A stretch of 64,000 bases of DNA. It comes from Hyalella azteca (Eukaryota > Arthropoda > Malacostraca > Amphipoda > Hyalellidae). The stretch is from the NCBI RefSeq assembly GCF_000764305.2, contig NW_025944675.1, positions 62,001 through 126,000 on the forward strand. Reading direction: 5' to 3'. This document shows, piece by piece, positions 1 through 12,300 of the stretch; the stretch's first letter is position 1, and each line of letters begins with the position of its first letter. The notes under the pieces are model-generated. The model was not told where the DNA came from. It worked only from the letters and a program-made list of their open reading frames with translations, and did not search any database. Made by a program: the position numbers and the translations under genes.

Positions 1-62
1 CATCCTGTTCACTACACACCTGCGCCCCCTTCATCCTGTTCACTACACACCTGCGCCCCCTT
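1..62. repeat. 31-bp tandem duplication across a striatin splice donor
   Basis: Positions 1-31 and 32-62 are identical. Each carries the last ~12 coding bases of exon 7 plus the gtgtgtag donor. Use of the distal donor would add 31 nt, shift the frame and read through an in-frame TAG inside the repeat. Confidence 0.9.
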
Positions 63-130
63 CATCCTGTTCATCTCGTCCTCTTCTTCTTGGTCATCGT
101 CGTCATCGTCGTCATCCACCTCCATGTCCG
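51..130 (-). CDS. Strn: Striatin exon 7 (acidic tract), with duplicated donor
   Basis: The acceptor is tattccaacag|CGGACATGG. It encodes DMEVDDDDDDDDQEEEDEMN then RMKGAQ, with donor CAG|gtgtgt at position 50. The exon end and donor sit in a 31-bp unit repeated at once downstream (positions 1-31 and 32-62), so a second identical donor lies 31 bases further on. Confidence 0.8.
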
Positions 131-3100
131 CTGTTGGAATAATATTTTTTATGCATTTGCATTGCTAAACAAGTTCATTGTAAGAGTGCAGAATCAAGTT
201 AAATGAAGTTTTGTGTTCTACCTTAATGACCTGTCCCGCAAGAACAGGGAGTAAGCATGATGATGCATTAGGTTTGGAGTACCACATTGTATGTTCAGGA
301 GAAAGCAGCGAGGATTTTGATTACTGCTATCAGAAATACGGCAAGTAGTCTAAAGGGAAATGCAGCCTGAATTGCCTGCACTGTGCAAGAGTTTATTAGA
401 TATCATTTGATAGTTATAATTAATGATCTATTATATAAATGCACTTTGTATCCATTGAAGTTACTGACCATCACAAAGGTCAAGCGGTAACCCAGATATC
501 GTCTTAATCCCAAGATAATTGGTGGCAAGAAGGTACGTATGTAGAAAGAAAATTATGTGTGTTTCCTGTCTCTGCTTATGCAACCCGCCATTCCTTACAT
601 AGGAAATTTATTAATCTTCTAATTCATAAAATTTCACATCTGGCCAAGATCTGGGGACCAAATCTTGTTCTTGCATTGGGTACATGAAAATAGTTCTGTG
701 TAGGATTCAGAGTGAGGTTTTGAAGCATAGGCTCATGAGAACATGTGCTACGTGGCTGTAAACTTCCTTGCCTAAGTAATCAAAGGTCTGCACTGGAGTT
801 AATTTCATTCAATCTGCCATCATTAGCATATTTCTTTGCATGAGTCTAGGTGGTTCTAGTTTCCCTTGAGAACAACATCAGCAGTGGCAATGGACTTGAA
901 GAAAAACATTGCTCTGAGGACAAAGCGGATAGATTTTGAGCGCTATTGTGGTTTTGGCATGTTTAGCTGCATTTGGTGGCACACAAAAGCAAAAATAATA
1001 CGGGTGGCAGCCCAGAGTTTCATTGAGATTTGCAAGCTCTTCCACAATGACGATGGCGCGATGGTACGAGGATGAGGGGGAGGGTTAACAAAATGCTGAT
1101 AATAACAAAACAGACTAAGTTGATTGCATTTTTTGAATAAGCACAGAAAGGATGGCATAACTCAACCAGAGTATTTTTTTTTCATTTATGCATACCTTCT
1201 GAAGCGAGAAAGTCAAAATTTTCCAGAACAGCTTTCTCGGCATCTTTGATCTGTGCCTCCAGGGAGGTCATACTCTGCAAAACCAGAAATTAATTACTAC
1301 ATTGCCCGTCTTAACATAAAAATAAGAATGGTATAATAATTCACAATGGGGAAATTCAATTAGCAAACAAATCTGTACTCAATGTGATTATAGTAAGATA
1401 CAGAACAGTTCTATCTACTAATTTGGATGGTATGAAATAGTTCCAAGTCCAATCTACGCAACCTCAAGAAAGACATCTAGCTTTTGTTGTGCATCTGAGA
1501 GATTTGCAGGAAGTCTGACCTTCTTTGGTTGTGTCCACCTCAATGGGGTTTGGTCAGCCGGTCTCTTGGCCGCTGTGAGTTCACTACCACCATTGATGGT
1601 TGGTGCAGTCCCTCCACCACCAGTGCCCTCCTCACCACTTCCTTCACCCCCACTGATACCCAGGAGTGACCTGATCACAGGCATTATTCTCATATTAGTT
1701 ATTAAAAGAAGTGCCAAAGAATCTGCAATGATCGGTCTGCAATAGTGTATAATGAGCCAGTTTCTGTTTCAATAAAGAGCAGTTTTGCCCACCATATCTT
1801 CAAAAACTCTTCATGAAACCCCATCCTCTAAATATATAAACACATTTTCTGGGCTCCATCAATGTCACTTAGTCAGCACAATTAAAATGTTCAGGTAGCA
1901 ATTAGAAATTGAATTTGTGGTACTACAGCAACTGAACAATAGCAAGCAGATAGATAATATTTGAAGTGAAGCAATTCAATTCTGTTTCCAGCCAAAACTG
2001 CTTCTTTTACAGAGTGATTCACGGAAATTTCCTGTTTTATCTTTGGCGCCAAGCAGCCAGACGTTGTAGGAAAAGGGCAGGGAGTATTTCATATGAAAGG
2101 CAAGGTCATGAAGTTTTGTGTCCCACCTAGTCAGTTGCCACTATGCATTGGTCAAGTGAGCAGCGTGCATTGACTGTTGAGGCGCACTTGTCTAATGGCG
2201 TTCCACTATCACAAATCAACAAGCATTCTGTAATCGCAATGCGCATTACCTACTTGATGGACGATATTCTTCAGTCAGCCGGTCCCTTGATTTGGCTACA
2301 TGTGATTTTTTATGGGGTTATCTTATATAAATTGCTTACAGTGACTGCTCAAGGACCCTACCTCATTTGAAGAACAACATACACCAAACCAATGCCAAAA
2401 TAGCCATCAATATGGTGCAGCAAGTTGAGTGGAACTTCAAAAACTGACTAATTGAATGCATTGACAATGGGGCCATCATTTGTCCAATATCATGTTTGAA
2501 ATTAAGTGACACAAAAATTCAGGTATATAATGTCTTTTTCAATAAAATTTAAATTGTAATATCTGTAAAAATTCATTTTTATTGAGTTTTTACATCAAGA
2601 AGTTTCTGTGAATCATCCTGTATAGGCTGTATTAGTGTTCAGACTAAAGAGCTGCTCATTGTTCAAGTTGCAGAGACACCTGTTGTAATAAACCCCTGTA
2701 CAAGAAATAATCTTTTGCCAATCTAAATTCTGGTTCTAACATTAGCACAAAAATTCAGCTAACGCAATAATAAAATAAATGATAGTTAAAAATAATAAAT
2801 AATAATGGATAAATAAAAAACTGCAACTTGAAATGAATAGGCAAATGAGTAATTTAGCTCATTGACAAAGTAAAAACTTGTCTTTTAATTAAATTATTGT
2901 CATTTTTCTTTTATAGGGAAAATTTTCCATTTTCATTTTTCACTCTTTGCATAACAACATCCTAATGTAATGAATTCTTTACCAGGCATACACAATATAA
3001 AAAATAGAAATTTCTGCATTTTGTATCTTTCAAGATACACCTGTATATATCGAGTATTTCATATATTGAAGGCACAAACTTGAATTTAACTCATACAGTC

Positions 3101-6100
3101 AGCAGAAAAAAATATTTGATATGTACAACTGAAGAGGCAAATAGAAAAAAAACATTACCCGAATTCAAAGCAATGCAATATTATCAAGTTCCCAATATTA
3201 ACATAGACATTTCCCTTTTTAAACTAATACAGACATAACTATTTTTGTTTTAATTGGAGCTATCAATTTCCTGCTCTCGGTTTTGTAATTCTGGCGCGTG
3301 GTGAAGTTTACACAATGTATCACATGATAAACAGATGATTAGTAAGGCATGATGATGGCAGCTCAACCTCAAACTTGGGATAAATGAGCTGTTGCGCATA
3401 TTTAGGTTAGGAAAAAATCCAAAAATAAGGAAGCCTAAGATTCAGCTTTATGAGAACAACTATACTAACTTGTTTTGAGTACATTCACACATTCTCTCAG
3501 TGCATTCACAACTATATAACTTGTTCTAAGATGAATCACACCATACAAATACTTAAAAACTCTGTTTTAACCAAAGTAGAAAAATTTTCAGGAATTATAC
3601 AAAGGCAGTGAGTGAGAGAGCGCATTTTCTTGTAGACGAAAACTTGAGGTCACAGACGGACAGACAGACAGACGGACATGGCGAGCACAATAGGGCATTT
3701 TTTCCATAAATGAGAAAATGCGGTAAAAAAGGTATGAAACTTATTTACCCAAACATACCTGACTCGATTGCTCCGGATGTCAATAATTGTGTCGGTGTAA
3801 CCAATTTCTTGTAAATATCTGTGCAGAAGAAGATGCATTAGTACAAAACACATAATGATTAGCAGAGAGCTGGAGGAGAGAATTTTTGTAAAAAAATTCC
3901 AAGTGCAACAGGAATTTTTAATCAAACTACATGTAACTGATAAATAAAAATGGTCCTCCTAGATCTTTATGACAAGTTCATAATACAAGAATAAAGTGAC
4001 TGCTCTATTCAAAAGAAATAACATTCACCTACAGTTGAACAAAGAATCAGGATTCTAACACTACATTAAAAATTAGCAATTACAATTTATAGAGTAACAC
4101 CCACTGCCTAAGGAGCTGTCTTGACTGTTTCCAAGAAGCATTGGAAGCTGTACAGGAGAGTATGGAAGCAGATGTGTCACCAATGCCGCCATCGAGCCTG
4201 CCTGCATCGTCTCCTAAATCATCTAGCAGGCCTGGTGGCGGTTCACCACTTCCTTGTACCAGGTCACTGCCAAACTTTAATTTGTGATACTTTGCTCTGA
4301 AAACGGGAATTCAAATTAGATATTTGTTTTGGCAATCAATGCTATCAAAGGATTAAATATGCATGCATTAAAAACAAGCCAAAAGGCTCATACCCAGAAA
4401 TTAGATAGAATATTTCTAAGTGTTATGTGCATTAACACATTCTTGTATATTGATTGGGTTGTATGTGTACCAACACTGATTGTCATCTGCTGTATAAATA
4501 TATATATTGGTGCACAAATGTACCAAAACCATTATTTAAAGCTGTTTTGATGAAAAGCTTCCAACTCAGAAACTTATTTAGAAAAATTTCTTTTTGATTT
4601 TTGCGTGCACATAAAAGGCTGCCCAAAAATTTGTTAATTAAGAATATGCATAGAACCTGTTATGAAGATTCCAGTATTGGCAATTCAGCAATGCTTCAAG
4701 TTTCATAAGAAGAGTTAACCTGGCATTAAATTACCAACAGCAAAGTTTGAAACTAAAGTATTAGGTTAACTTGAAATAAACAAGTCAACAATTTTACCTC
4801 TCTTGTTTGAGTGCATATTCCAGCATCTTTATCCTCCGTACCAAATCATTCTTGAGATTTTCTTGCCCAGTTCTTTCCCCATTTAGAAATGCTATTTTGG
4901 CCTGAAAATCAAAATTAAACATTAGAATTACGGTACATACAAATTGCAATGAAGTTCAAGTTGGATCATAAAAAAATCATCCTGATCTTGATATTTCCTA
5001 AAATTCATCTGACCAATTTTTATTATGATCTGTGTAATGTAATCATCCCATAATGAACATTGTAAAAAAATTACAGATATCAAAGCAAATAGGCTCCACT
5101 CAAAAGTAACAACAATTGCTTAATTTTTGGAATTTAGAATACATTACATTCTAGGACTTTCAAACTGAGAATGAAGGACTCCAAAATATTCTCTTCTGTA
5201 AATATATGGTGATTTTTTTTACTTTTTAATTCATTATAAATTTGAATTCAAGCAATTTGCATAAAGTGCAAATTTGCAATTCTCATTAACAATGATAAAT
5301 AGTACAAAAAGTAATATAGAACCTAGAAAAAATGGGTTGCTAATCTTTGCCTTAAGCTTGGATAACAAAATTTTCTTACTTTATTTTCCACAGTACCTAC
5401 TTCCAGGTCTTGCTACCTAATCTTGTTTGCTATCTTCTCTCATTTATGGTTTCATGTTAATTGTATAGTGTATTCTTCCTTTGTGTCTGTTCAAGGCATA
5501 TTTTATTATTCATGACCAATAGAAACCCAAATGTAGCCTGCAACTCAATGTGGTACCCATACAGTTCATTTGTCACTGGCCTCATCCTAATCAGAATAAT
5601 TTTTGTCTCCACTATTGTCTGTCACTTCCAGCACCTATTCCCTGAAACCTGCTTTGTCTTAGGGTTAACTTGTTCTGTTTTCCCTCTTTTGCCAAACATC
5701 TTTCTTTCTTAAGGGTGATAACCACTGAATTGCTTCAAACAGGCAGTAGGATTCCTGTCCTGTTCATTCTCTAGCTTTTTACTATATTGCATCCAATTTC
5801 CTAGTCACCTTGAAAGTTGAAAATTTTGAAATTTCTGTTTCTTGAAGAGCATTTGAGCATTTCCATTATATCTTCATCATTACAGCTATTGTGTCTCATG
5901 TTAGGAACTTGGAGTTTCTTCTCAATACAGTAAAATCTAATTATCATGAGCATAAAGTTCCAGACTTGGCCATGCTAGGTGAAATTCACAATGAAAAATT
6001 CATCATATCAAGACTTTTTCAAGTACCGGTATTTATATTAAATTTTTTATATTTTTAAAATTGTTTTAAGAGTATAATGCAGCAGAAGCACTTCAAAGCT

Positions 6101-9100
6101 ACAAGATTTCACCTGTACTAAAATTCAGAGATAATTATAATAGAGCCACAATATTCCACACAAAATTGGATATCTCTAATCCTGTTTAGTTACTGAACTG
6201 CACTACCGTATAATAGCTGCAGCAATGTTCATCAGTTCATGCTTCATGGGTGTGTGTCTCTTGCTCAATTTCCCAGTTTGATAAAGGCACTCAATTTCCT
6301 GTGCAAGAAATATTTTTTATTAAAGCAAATTATTAAATTTGATCATTATTTTTGAGTAGGATATAAATAAAACATTTATAAACATCAACCCTAATTTTTC
6401 TATAATATTGTGGCTCTAATATTGCATAACTTTGGTAGGTAGATATTAATTCTGGTGGCTCCAAAGTTATGCATTTTGGTTTGATCAATGTGAGAGCAAG
6501 CAAATATGAGGTACTAAAAGAAGTTTGGAAAAGTGTGGCTGTTCCTGGGATTATGCATGGAATGGATATTATTGCATAAAATGATGGCGAGCTTGATAAG
6601 TTGGAGGTTGTACAGAATAGGATAGCTAGACTGGCACTTGGGGCCCCTAGATGGACTGCAGTTGAGGCATTGAGAGGAGATACGGGATGGAGCATGTTTA
6701 ACAAGACAAAAATGAAAGCAGCGCTGAGATACAAAATATGACTGGAAAAATGAAAGATGAATGTTGGGTGGGAAAGATGTACTTGTAGAACATGAGGGTG
6801 AGTAAATGGAATCGTAAGTGTTATGCACAACCATAAAATGGGGTAACTTAGACCACCTTTTTTTTATAAATGATGCCATTTTTTTACTAGGTAAATTAAA
6901 CTTGAATTGAAACATGCAAAATACAGGTCTATACTCTAGCTTTACTAACCATAAATTGCTGGCTCCTGCCTCTCATAGTCTTTATGTAATTTCAAAAAAA
7001 GTGATGGTCTTTGTTACCCCAGCTTTTGGGGTATCTTAGACCAGGTGGTAAAATCAATTATATTTTTTTGTAAAATAACTCCAGGTTTTGGTGCATTGTA
7101 GTAGAACTCTTCTAGTTACATATGCAAATGACAAACTTGAGGAAAGTGTCATAGTTTGCAAATGGGGGCGCTGCCCCATAATGAGGGAAATGTGACTACC
7201 TAATGGCAGCCCTGATGGGGTAATATTGACTGGCTTGGAAATTAAGTTAAAATTACCATATATAAGACTCTGTAGAGTCTGAAACATAAAGAAAAAACAT
7301 AAATAGGCTGTCAAACATAAAATATGTTATATATGGTAATTTTATATTAACTTCCAAGCCAGTCTATGTTGCCCCATCAGGGCTGACATTAGGTGGTCTA
7401 AGTTCCATCATTTGGGGGTGGCGCCCCCCATTTGCAAACTATGACACTTTCCTAAAATTTGTCATTTGCATATGTAACTAGAAGAGTTCTACTACAAAGC
7501 ATCAAAACCTGGAGTTATTTAACCAAAAAATAAAAAAAAATTGAAGGGGGTACTCTGACAGGCTTTAAATAATAGCTTTTTTCCGTGGGTAACATTTTTA
7601 ATTTTTTAACCTATTAGATATGCAAACTTTTTAAATCTTTCTATTGTGTAATGTAGCCTCAGTATTAGGCCTTTAATGCCCATTGACAACATTTTTCTGT
7701 GTCAAATAGTTTTTGAGTTTTGGGGGTTTTTCTTAAAAAAATGAAAAGTGGTCTAAGTTACCCTGCCGGTCTAAGTTACCCCATTTTACGGTAGTATGCA
7801 AATGTGACTTGAATGAGATATGGGCCTACACAGTTCATAATAGACAAGGAGATGAATGGTTAATGACTGTACAGGGTGTAAGTAGAATAGATAGGGATGT
7901 CAAAGAATGGAAGAGAGATTGAAAAGAGAGTGAAATATGCAGATTAACAGTATGGAAGCAAGGAATGGAACAAAGGATAGCCTCAAGCTATACAGAATGA
8001 AAGAAATGCCAATGTATGAATGCATTTATGATGGTAGCAAGGGTGGGGAGCTAAGGTGGAATGAACACAGGTGGAATGAAAGAAGAGAAGATATCTGTTA
8101 CATGAGCAACAGAGGTGAGAGAGAAATGGTGGAACACCTGATGATGGAGTGTGAAGCATATGAGAGTGAAAGACTGGAAATGATTGGAGTGATACTGAAT
8201 GAGAGGGGCAAGGGTGATGGCATGATGTATGAGAGAACGTGAGATGAATTGTATTATAAATGACAGTGGGCCTGTTACCAGGGGGCAGAGGTGACCACTG
8301 CCATGATATTTGGTGGTAAGCACTTTTTTGAGAGTGCATGCACTGCATGGAGATTGGAGAATGAGTGAGAGGAGGAGGCTGGAGAGAATGGAGGCCAAGA
8401 GGCAGGAAGGTGTAAAGAAATAGCAATAAAAAGTAAAATAATAATAATAATAATTACAATAAAATATAAATAGAAACAAAGTATTACCTAGCATTTTGGG
8501 AGCTACCATAACAATATCTGTATGACAAATTGACAATGTTCCAACTACTGTGCAATAAGTAGGACCTAGCATTCTAGCAATAACCAATAAAACAACATTT
8601 ATATTGAAAGTATTCTCCCTCTCCTCTATCATCCCCCCTTTTTCTTTTACTTCATCAACCTTTTACTTTCATCTTATACTTTACATGAACAATCTCTACA
8701 CTCTAACTTTTGTCCCAATATATCTTGAATCCTGTATCTGGGTCCTCTGCTCCTCATTTCACCCCTCCAGGTCCAGTGACTTGCACACTAGCCTACAAGT
8801 TAAGGTTTTTGTACTATCAACTCAAAATGAACATTGTTATTCATTGGCCCTCCCTATGACAAAAAATTAATTGTAAAATGAATGTGTGACGCATGGCAAC
8901 TAGCCGATACAAACGCCTGACGTAGCCTATGAAGATCTTTTCAGTGTCACCATCATGGTGACACCATGCTCCAAATCCAAAGATATACATGATAATAAAG
9001 CAAGTGGCAACAAAAATTAATCAGGGGAGAGGAATGAAACAAATTAGTGACGTTCATGATTTACACTTTCAATTATACTTGTAAAAGCCTAAAAGGTAAT

Positions 9101-9341
9101 AATTTTGTATAAACAATCGTATATTGAATATAATAATATATTTTACCTGTAATTCGGCTTTTTCCAACTCCCACTGGGACCTTTCCATTTCGAATCTTGC
9201 CCATTCATGTTGAATGAAATGCAGAATGCCGGGAATAGAATATTGAACTCTCGGTGTGGCTTCATCCAAGTTCTGTCTATTGGTAGCACTCGAAGAGGGA
9301 ATTCCTCCCCCTATCTGGTTTTGACTTGAAGATTCGTCCAT
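51..9341 (-). CDS. Strn: Striatin (PP2A B''' / STRIPAK scaffold), 5' part, seven exons
   Basis: Striatins (Cka in Drosophila) are cytoplasmic scaffolds that hold PP2A and GCK-family kinases together in the STRIPAK complex. Seven minus-strand exons join in phase: 9341-9147, 4901-4798, 4296-4105, 3818-3759, 1670-1463, 1274-1196 and 130-51. The joined protein starts MDESSSQNQ and contains YSIPGILHFIQHEWARFEME, the signature N-terminus (caveolin-binding segment and start of the coiled coil). It continues with AKIAFLNGERTGQENLKNDL, then WKQSRQLLRQYLQEIGYTDT and IRSNRVRSLLG, all hallmark striatin blocks (recalled from the family). The later exons give the family's NFDFL-type motif and an Asp/Glu tract. 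The C-terminal WD40 propeller is missing because the gene runs off the left edge. Reading phase is preserved at every junction, so the gene looks intact. Identification is by family knowledge, not by search. Confidence 0.93.
1196..1274 (-). CDS. Strn: Striatin exon 6
   Basis: The acceptor is ggttttgcag|AGT and the donor GAAG|gtatgc. It encodes SMTSLEAQIKDAEKAVLENF then DFLASE. NFDFL matches the EFDFL motif of vertebrate striatins. It ends in phase 1, and exon 7 supplies the remaining CG (codon GCG, Ala). Confidence 0.88.
1463..1670 (-). CDS. Strn: Striatin exon 5
   Basis: The acceptor tgatcag|GTCAC completes Arg and continues SLLGISGGEGSGEEG. A Gly/Thr-rich low-complexity part follows, then RWTQPKKVRLPANLSDAQQK and LDVFLE. 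The donor GAG|gttgcg is a weak match to consensus, but the phase (0) agrees with exon 6. Confidence 0.85.
3759..3818 (-). CDS. Strn: Striatin exon 4 (YLQEIGYTDT block)
   Basis: This 60-nt exon has acceptor ttctgcacag|ATAT and donor AG|gtatgt. It encodes YLQEIGYTDTIIDIRSNRV and the first two bases of the next Arg, among the most conserved blocks of the family and close to the calmodulin-binding part of mammalian striatin. Confidence 0.93.
4105..4296 (-). CDS. Strn: Striatin exon 3
   Basis: The acceptor is gttttcag|AGCAAAG. The donor is CA|gtgggt, so the split codon CA+A gives Gln in LLRQ|YLQEIG. It encodes AKYHKLKFGSDLVQG, a Gly/Pro/Asp-rich linker, and WKQSRQLLRQ. The linker differs from vertebrate striatins as expected, while both ends are conserved. 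Confidence 0.9.
4798..4901 (-). CDS. Strn: Striatin exon 2 (coiled coil)
   Basis: The acceptor is tttcag|GCC and the donor AG|gtaaaa. It encodes AKIAFLNGERTGQENLKND then LVRRIKMLEYALKQER, the second half of the striatin coiled coil that forms dimers and contacts PP2A subunits in the family. It enters in phase 0 and leaves in phase 2 (104 nt). Confidence 0.93.
4902..6420. other. Striatin intron 1, distal part: nothing recognised
   Basis: AT-rich intron sequence without coding similarity or a clear repeat. Confidence 0.55.
6420..8460 (+). mobile_element. Non-LTR retrotransposon remnant (C-terminal part), split by a MITE
   Basis: Plus-strand translation of 6490-6780 gives SKYEVLKEVWKSVAVPGI, then LDKLEVVQNRIARLALGAPR and WTAVEALRGD. 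This is the region C-terminal to the reverse transcriptase in many arthropod non-LTR elements. After the insertion at 6828-7794 it resumes. At 7980-8210 it reads LKLYRMKEMPMYECIYDGSK, then a Cys/His stretch ending MVEHLMMECEAYESERL, the usual zinc-finger-like end of such proteins. Stops and frameshifts (for example TAA near 6577 and TGA near 6739) show it is dead. The tail after 8426 is A-rich with an AAT microsatellite, as expected for a 3' end. The clade is not assigned. Confidence 0.8.
6828..7794. mobile_element. 967-bp fold-back MITE with GGGTAACTTAGACC ends
   Basis: Terminal inverted repeats begin CAACCATAAAATGGGGTAAC on the left, and the right end is the inverse (...GTTACCCCATTTTACGGTAG). 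TATGCA flanks it on both sides (6822-6827 and 7795-7800), a 6-bp target-site duplication that restores the interrupted retrotransposon. The inner part is a long imperfect palindrome, with arms about 7052-7270 and 7318-7543 around a ~50-bp loop. The motif GGTCTAAGTTACCC is repeated at the right end and degenerate copies lie inside, like subterminal transposase-binding repeats. No transposase is encoded, so it is non-autonomous; the superfamily is unknown. Confidence 0.82.
8461..9146. other. Striatin intron 1, proximal part: nothing recognised
   Basis: AT-rich intron sequence between the retrotransposon tail and the donor of exon 1. Confidence 0.5.
9147..9341 (-). CDS. Strn: Striatin exon 1 (start codon, caveolin-binding segment)
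   Basis: The ATG at 9341-9339 opens MDESSSQNQIGGG; the exon ends ...EKAELQ followed by gtaaaa (phase 0). The first ~30 residues are Ser/Gln-rich and not conserved. From residue ~33 (YSIPGILHF) the sequence is nearly invariant in striatins, and the coiled coil begins at about HEWARFEMERSQWE. The reading frame stays open a little upstream, but no earlier in-frame ATG lies in it and the family start is close to this point. Confidence 0.93.
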
Positions 9342-9351
9342 TCTCAACAAT

Positions 9352-9360
9352 TTATACCAT
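9352..9360 (-). promoter_or_regulatory. Minimal upstream ORF in striatin 5' leader
   Basis: ATG-GTA-TAA lies 10 bases upstream of the striatin start codon. If the transcript includes it, it is a two-codon uORF that could lower initiation at the main start. The transcription start is unknown, so this is only a candidate. Confidence 0.3.
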
Positions 9361-12300
9361 GGCAGCCATTACTCCCAAAACTGGTCCTAATTTCCGGTGT
9401 CAATCCCAAGTCTTTTAAAAATACCCTGACACCGAAATGAAACCTCAACATAGAACAAATGCCTAAAATAGAATTCAGCTTATGACTATGAATGTTTTTA
9501 TCTTATGCGCACGAATGTGTAAATTACTTCTACTACGTAGTTTATTGCAAAATAATTTGTCGCCAACAGAGAGATATATGTAAGCATCTTTAAAATGTAG
9601 CTCTATCCTGAAGCAGAAGTTTAACTTATACATTGCAAGGAACAAAATTGGATGAATGAATTTTTTGGATTCTGTGTTAGTAAAGTTTTTATATATGAAA
9701 CAAATATCATGTGGCATTGAAAAATCTGTTTACTATAAGTGCCGCTAAGAATTGTTGGAACAGCCGATGAGACCTGTCAAATGAACTGTAGAGAACGTGA
9801 AAATTCAGTCAATCTTCGCAATTACCTTAGTCAAAACAATAAATTATTATTCATTTTTCAAAGATTTTAATGCTACATTTGAATCATTTAGATCAAGCTA
9901 GTTATCATATAACCTATTTTTCTTGACTCATTTGCTACATATAATATTGATAACCGTATTAAGTGTCGATCGTGATTATAACTAATGTCTGATTTTTAGG
10001 CAATGCATAAACAAAGAATGTCGATTATATTTATACATCCGCTAGCCACGCAATCGAAATTTCTCTAGACTCGCCGGCGTGCTCAAACATCCTGAGGCCC
10101 AAAATCTAGCACAAGCGTTGAGCCGAAATTTCCCGCGCACCCATCCCATGTCATAACTCGTCCTCGCTTTACTCAATCTATTCGCAACCTATATAGATAC
10201 AATTTATAAGAAATTTTCTGCTATAAATCGCTTTGGAGAGCGCCGTCAGAATTTTTTGACCGATTATTTGCATGTAAGGAGCGTTAAAGATTTAGCACCT
10301 TGCACGATAGCATTGACACTTCGAACTCGCCCGCGAACTAGGCAGCGGACTCGAGTAAAACAAACCAAACAGCTCATTTGTCCCTCAGTTCTGAACGAAT
10401 ATTATTTAAATTTAGAAAAATTACCTTTTATTGGCTGTACGAAGCGATAGAAATTATAAGATTTTTATCTCATTTCGTCTTCAATTGAAACGGAAAAACA
10501 AAGCTTGCGCAACCGAACATTAATTTTCATGACAGGCCAAGGCATTGTCCAAGAGCTCTTAATTGCGAGTCGAGAGACCTATTTGCAAGACTGACAAGTT
10601 TGAACGTGGATGGGCAGCCAACTAATCACTCAAACTTCACATTTTTTGTCAGTATTTTTCTTGAGAGCTCTGACATTGTTTATCGCAAGCTCTAGTCTAG
10701 CACGAAAAAATGCCTTTGCAAGATTTGCGACACTAGTCTCACGATTTCTTTAGTGAGTTCATAGATGTACACCCAAGTCTTCCGTGCCCAAGCCAACAAA
10801 AGCAGAGTTGTATCGATACTAAATTTTCAGCAGAAAGGGGTCTCTGCAGAAACAGAGTTTACCGTAATAGAACGCCTGCCATAATAAGCCATACTGTTTG
10901 TAATTTCTTATTAATCGGCGTTTGCAATGGCACTTTCCTACCAAATGAATGGCCTTACTGAAGCTCAGGGCGTCAAACATCCATTTTCTCATTTATTAAG
11001 CACAAGCGTTGATTAAGCCCGCCAGAGATAACCCGGGCAAGAAACCATCTTAGTCCCCGGGCCGTCACCCACGGAGAAAAATGATAATTTTTAGTTAATT
11101 ATTTACGGTCGGAGAATGTTAAACGGGGATGATCCTGTTGAAGAGGCTATATGGAATGCCAGTACGTGTCGTCGCTTGCACTATAGTAACGCTTTTCTTT
11201 CCGTATTTCATTTAGAAAAAGCTTAAAGATTATTTGAATCACACTTACCGCCAGACTTCGTCAGCAAGTCGTACTAGGCTTCTGTAACAAATTCTCCAAC
11301 TCGCCTGCGGAGACTTAATGGGGAACATTAGTGGAGCTTTTGCGGCCTTAACAGAGGTATTTAAAAGGCAATTGACGAAGTCTCGTTTGGCTTTGCGCCT
11401 TTTAGAATATGGAGACAAATAATTTTCTCACAAACGCAGGGCGTATAGCTTACAATAAAATAATCTGCTGCCCCAACCGTTGTTCGACGACAACTTGAAT
11501 TGACGTCAAAGCTATTCGTAGTGCAATGAGTTTCATTATCAATGGCAAGGTAACTATAGTTACCGTCAGTAGAGGAAGGGTAAACTGGCTCAATCGCGCC
11601 ATTGTTCGTATGTTCTACTTACTACTCAACGAGCCACGTCATGTATACTGTATATGAAACTTTCCAGCTACGGGACCCTTGCACGTCTCCACGAGTCAGT
11701 ATTGTGTGAGCCGCGAAGGTATGAGGTGAAGTCGATATAACCGGTAGTGATGCCTTGACTAGGTAGGTCTCCGAGTTTTTTTGCCATTATAATCCTAAAG
11801 CACTTACTCACATTCTAAATAAGGGGAAATGTATGCAGCGTGTAAATAATTCATTGATTACCTAAAATTATCATTCATTGCAGGCAACAGATATGTAAAT
11901 ATATAATTACTAGAGAGTACGGCGACCAGAAAGAATGTTGAAGCAGGGTTTCGTCTCACCTTGTCCACCACAATCGGATGAAATTACCTCTCACAAAACC
12001 ATACTTGATCGAATCTTGACGGCGCCGATTATCGAGTCCCTCGCGCACCGGTGGGAGGGCTCGAGCCTAATCAGTTGGAAGACGTGAGTATGGTACACTG
12101 TACCATAACATAACACTATACCATAAATTTGAAATGCATTTTCCATTTAAAAATTACGATGGTGGAATATGATTGTGATTTTACCATTCTATCACGAATT
12201 CCTAGCGTCTGAACTACGCGTACTGAGACTTATGGCAGTGCTGGTGCCTCGCACAAGCGTTGCCAGGGCACCCAGTAAACACCTCTACTTGCCACCTTCA

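Larger units (their letters stand above)
131..4797. other. Striatin introns 2-6: nothing else recognised
   Basis: Outside exons 3-6 this is AT-rich intron sequence. A short GACAGACA run lies near 3652-3676. No second gene or transposon could be supported. Confidence 0.6.

Noticed and set aside
6333..6915. Minus-strand open frames of 165 and 133 codons
   Set aside because: They run antisense to the plus-strand retrotransposon remnant, whose motifs are recognisable.
10109..12262. Three occurrences of GCACAAGCGTTG
   Set aside because: Flanks are unrelated and spacing is irregular, so no element or regulatory array can be supported.
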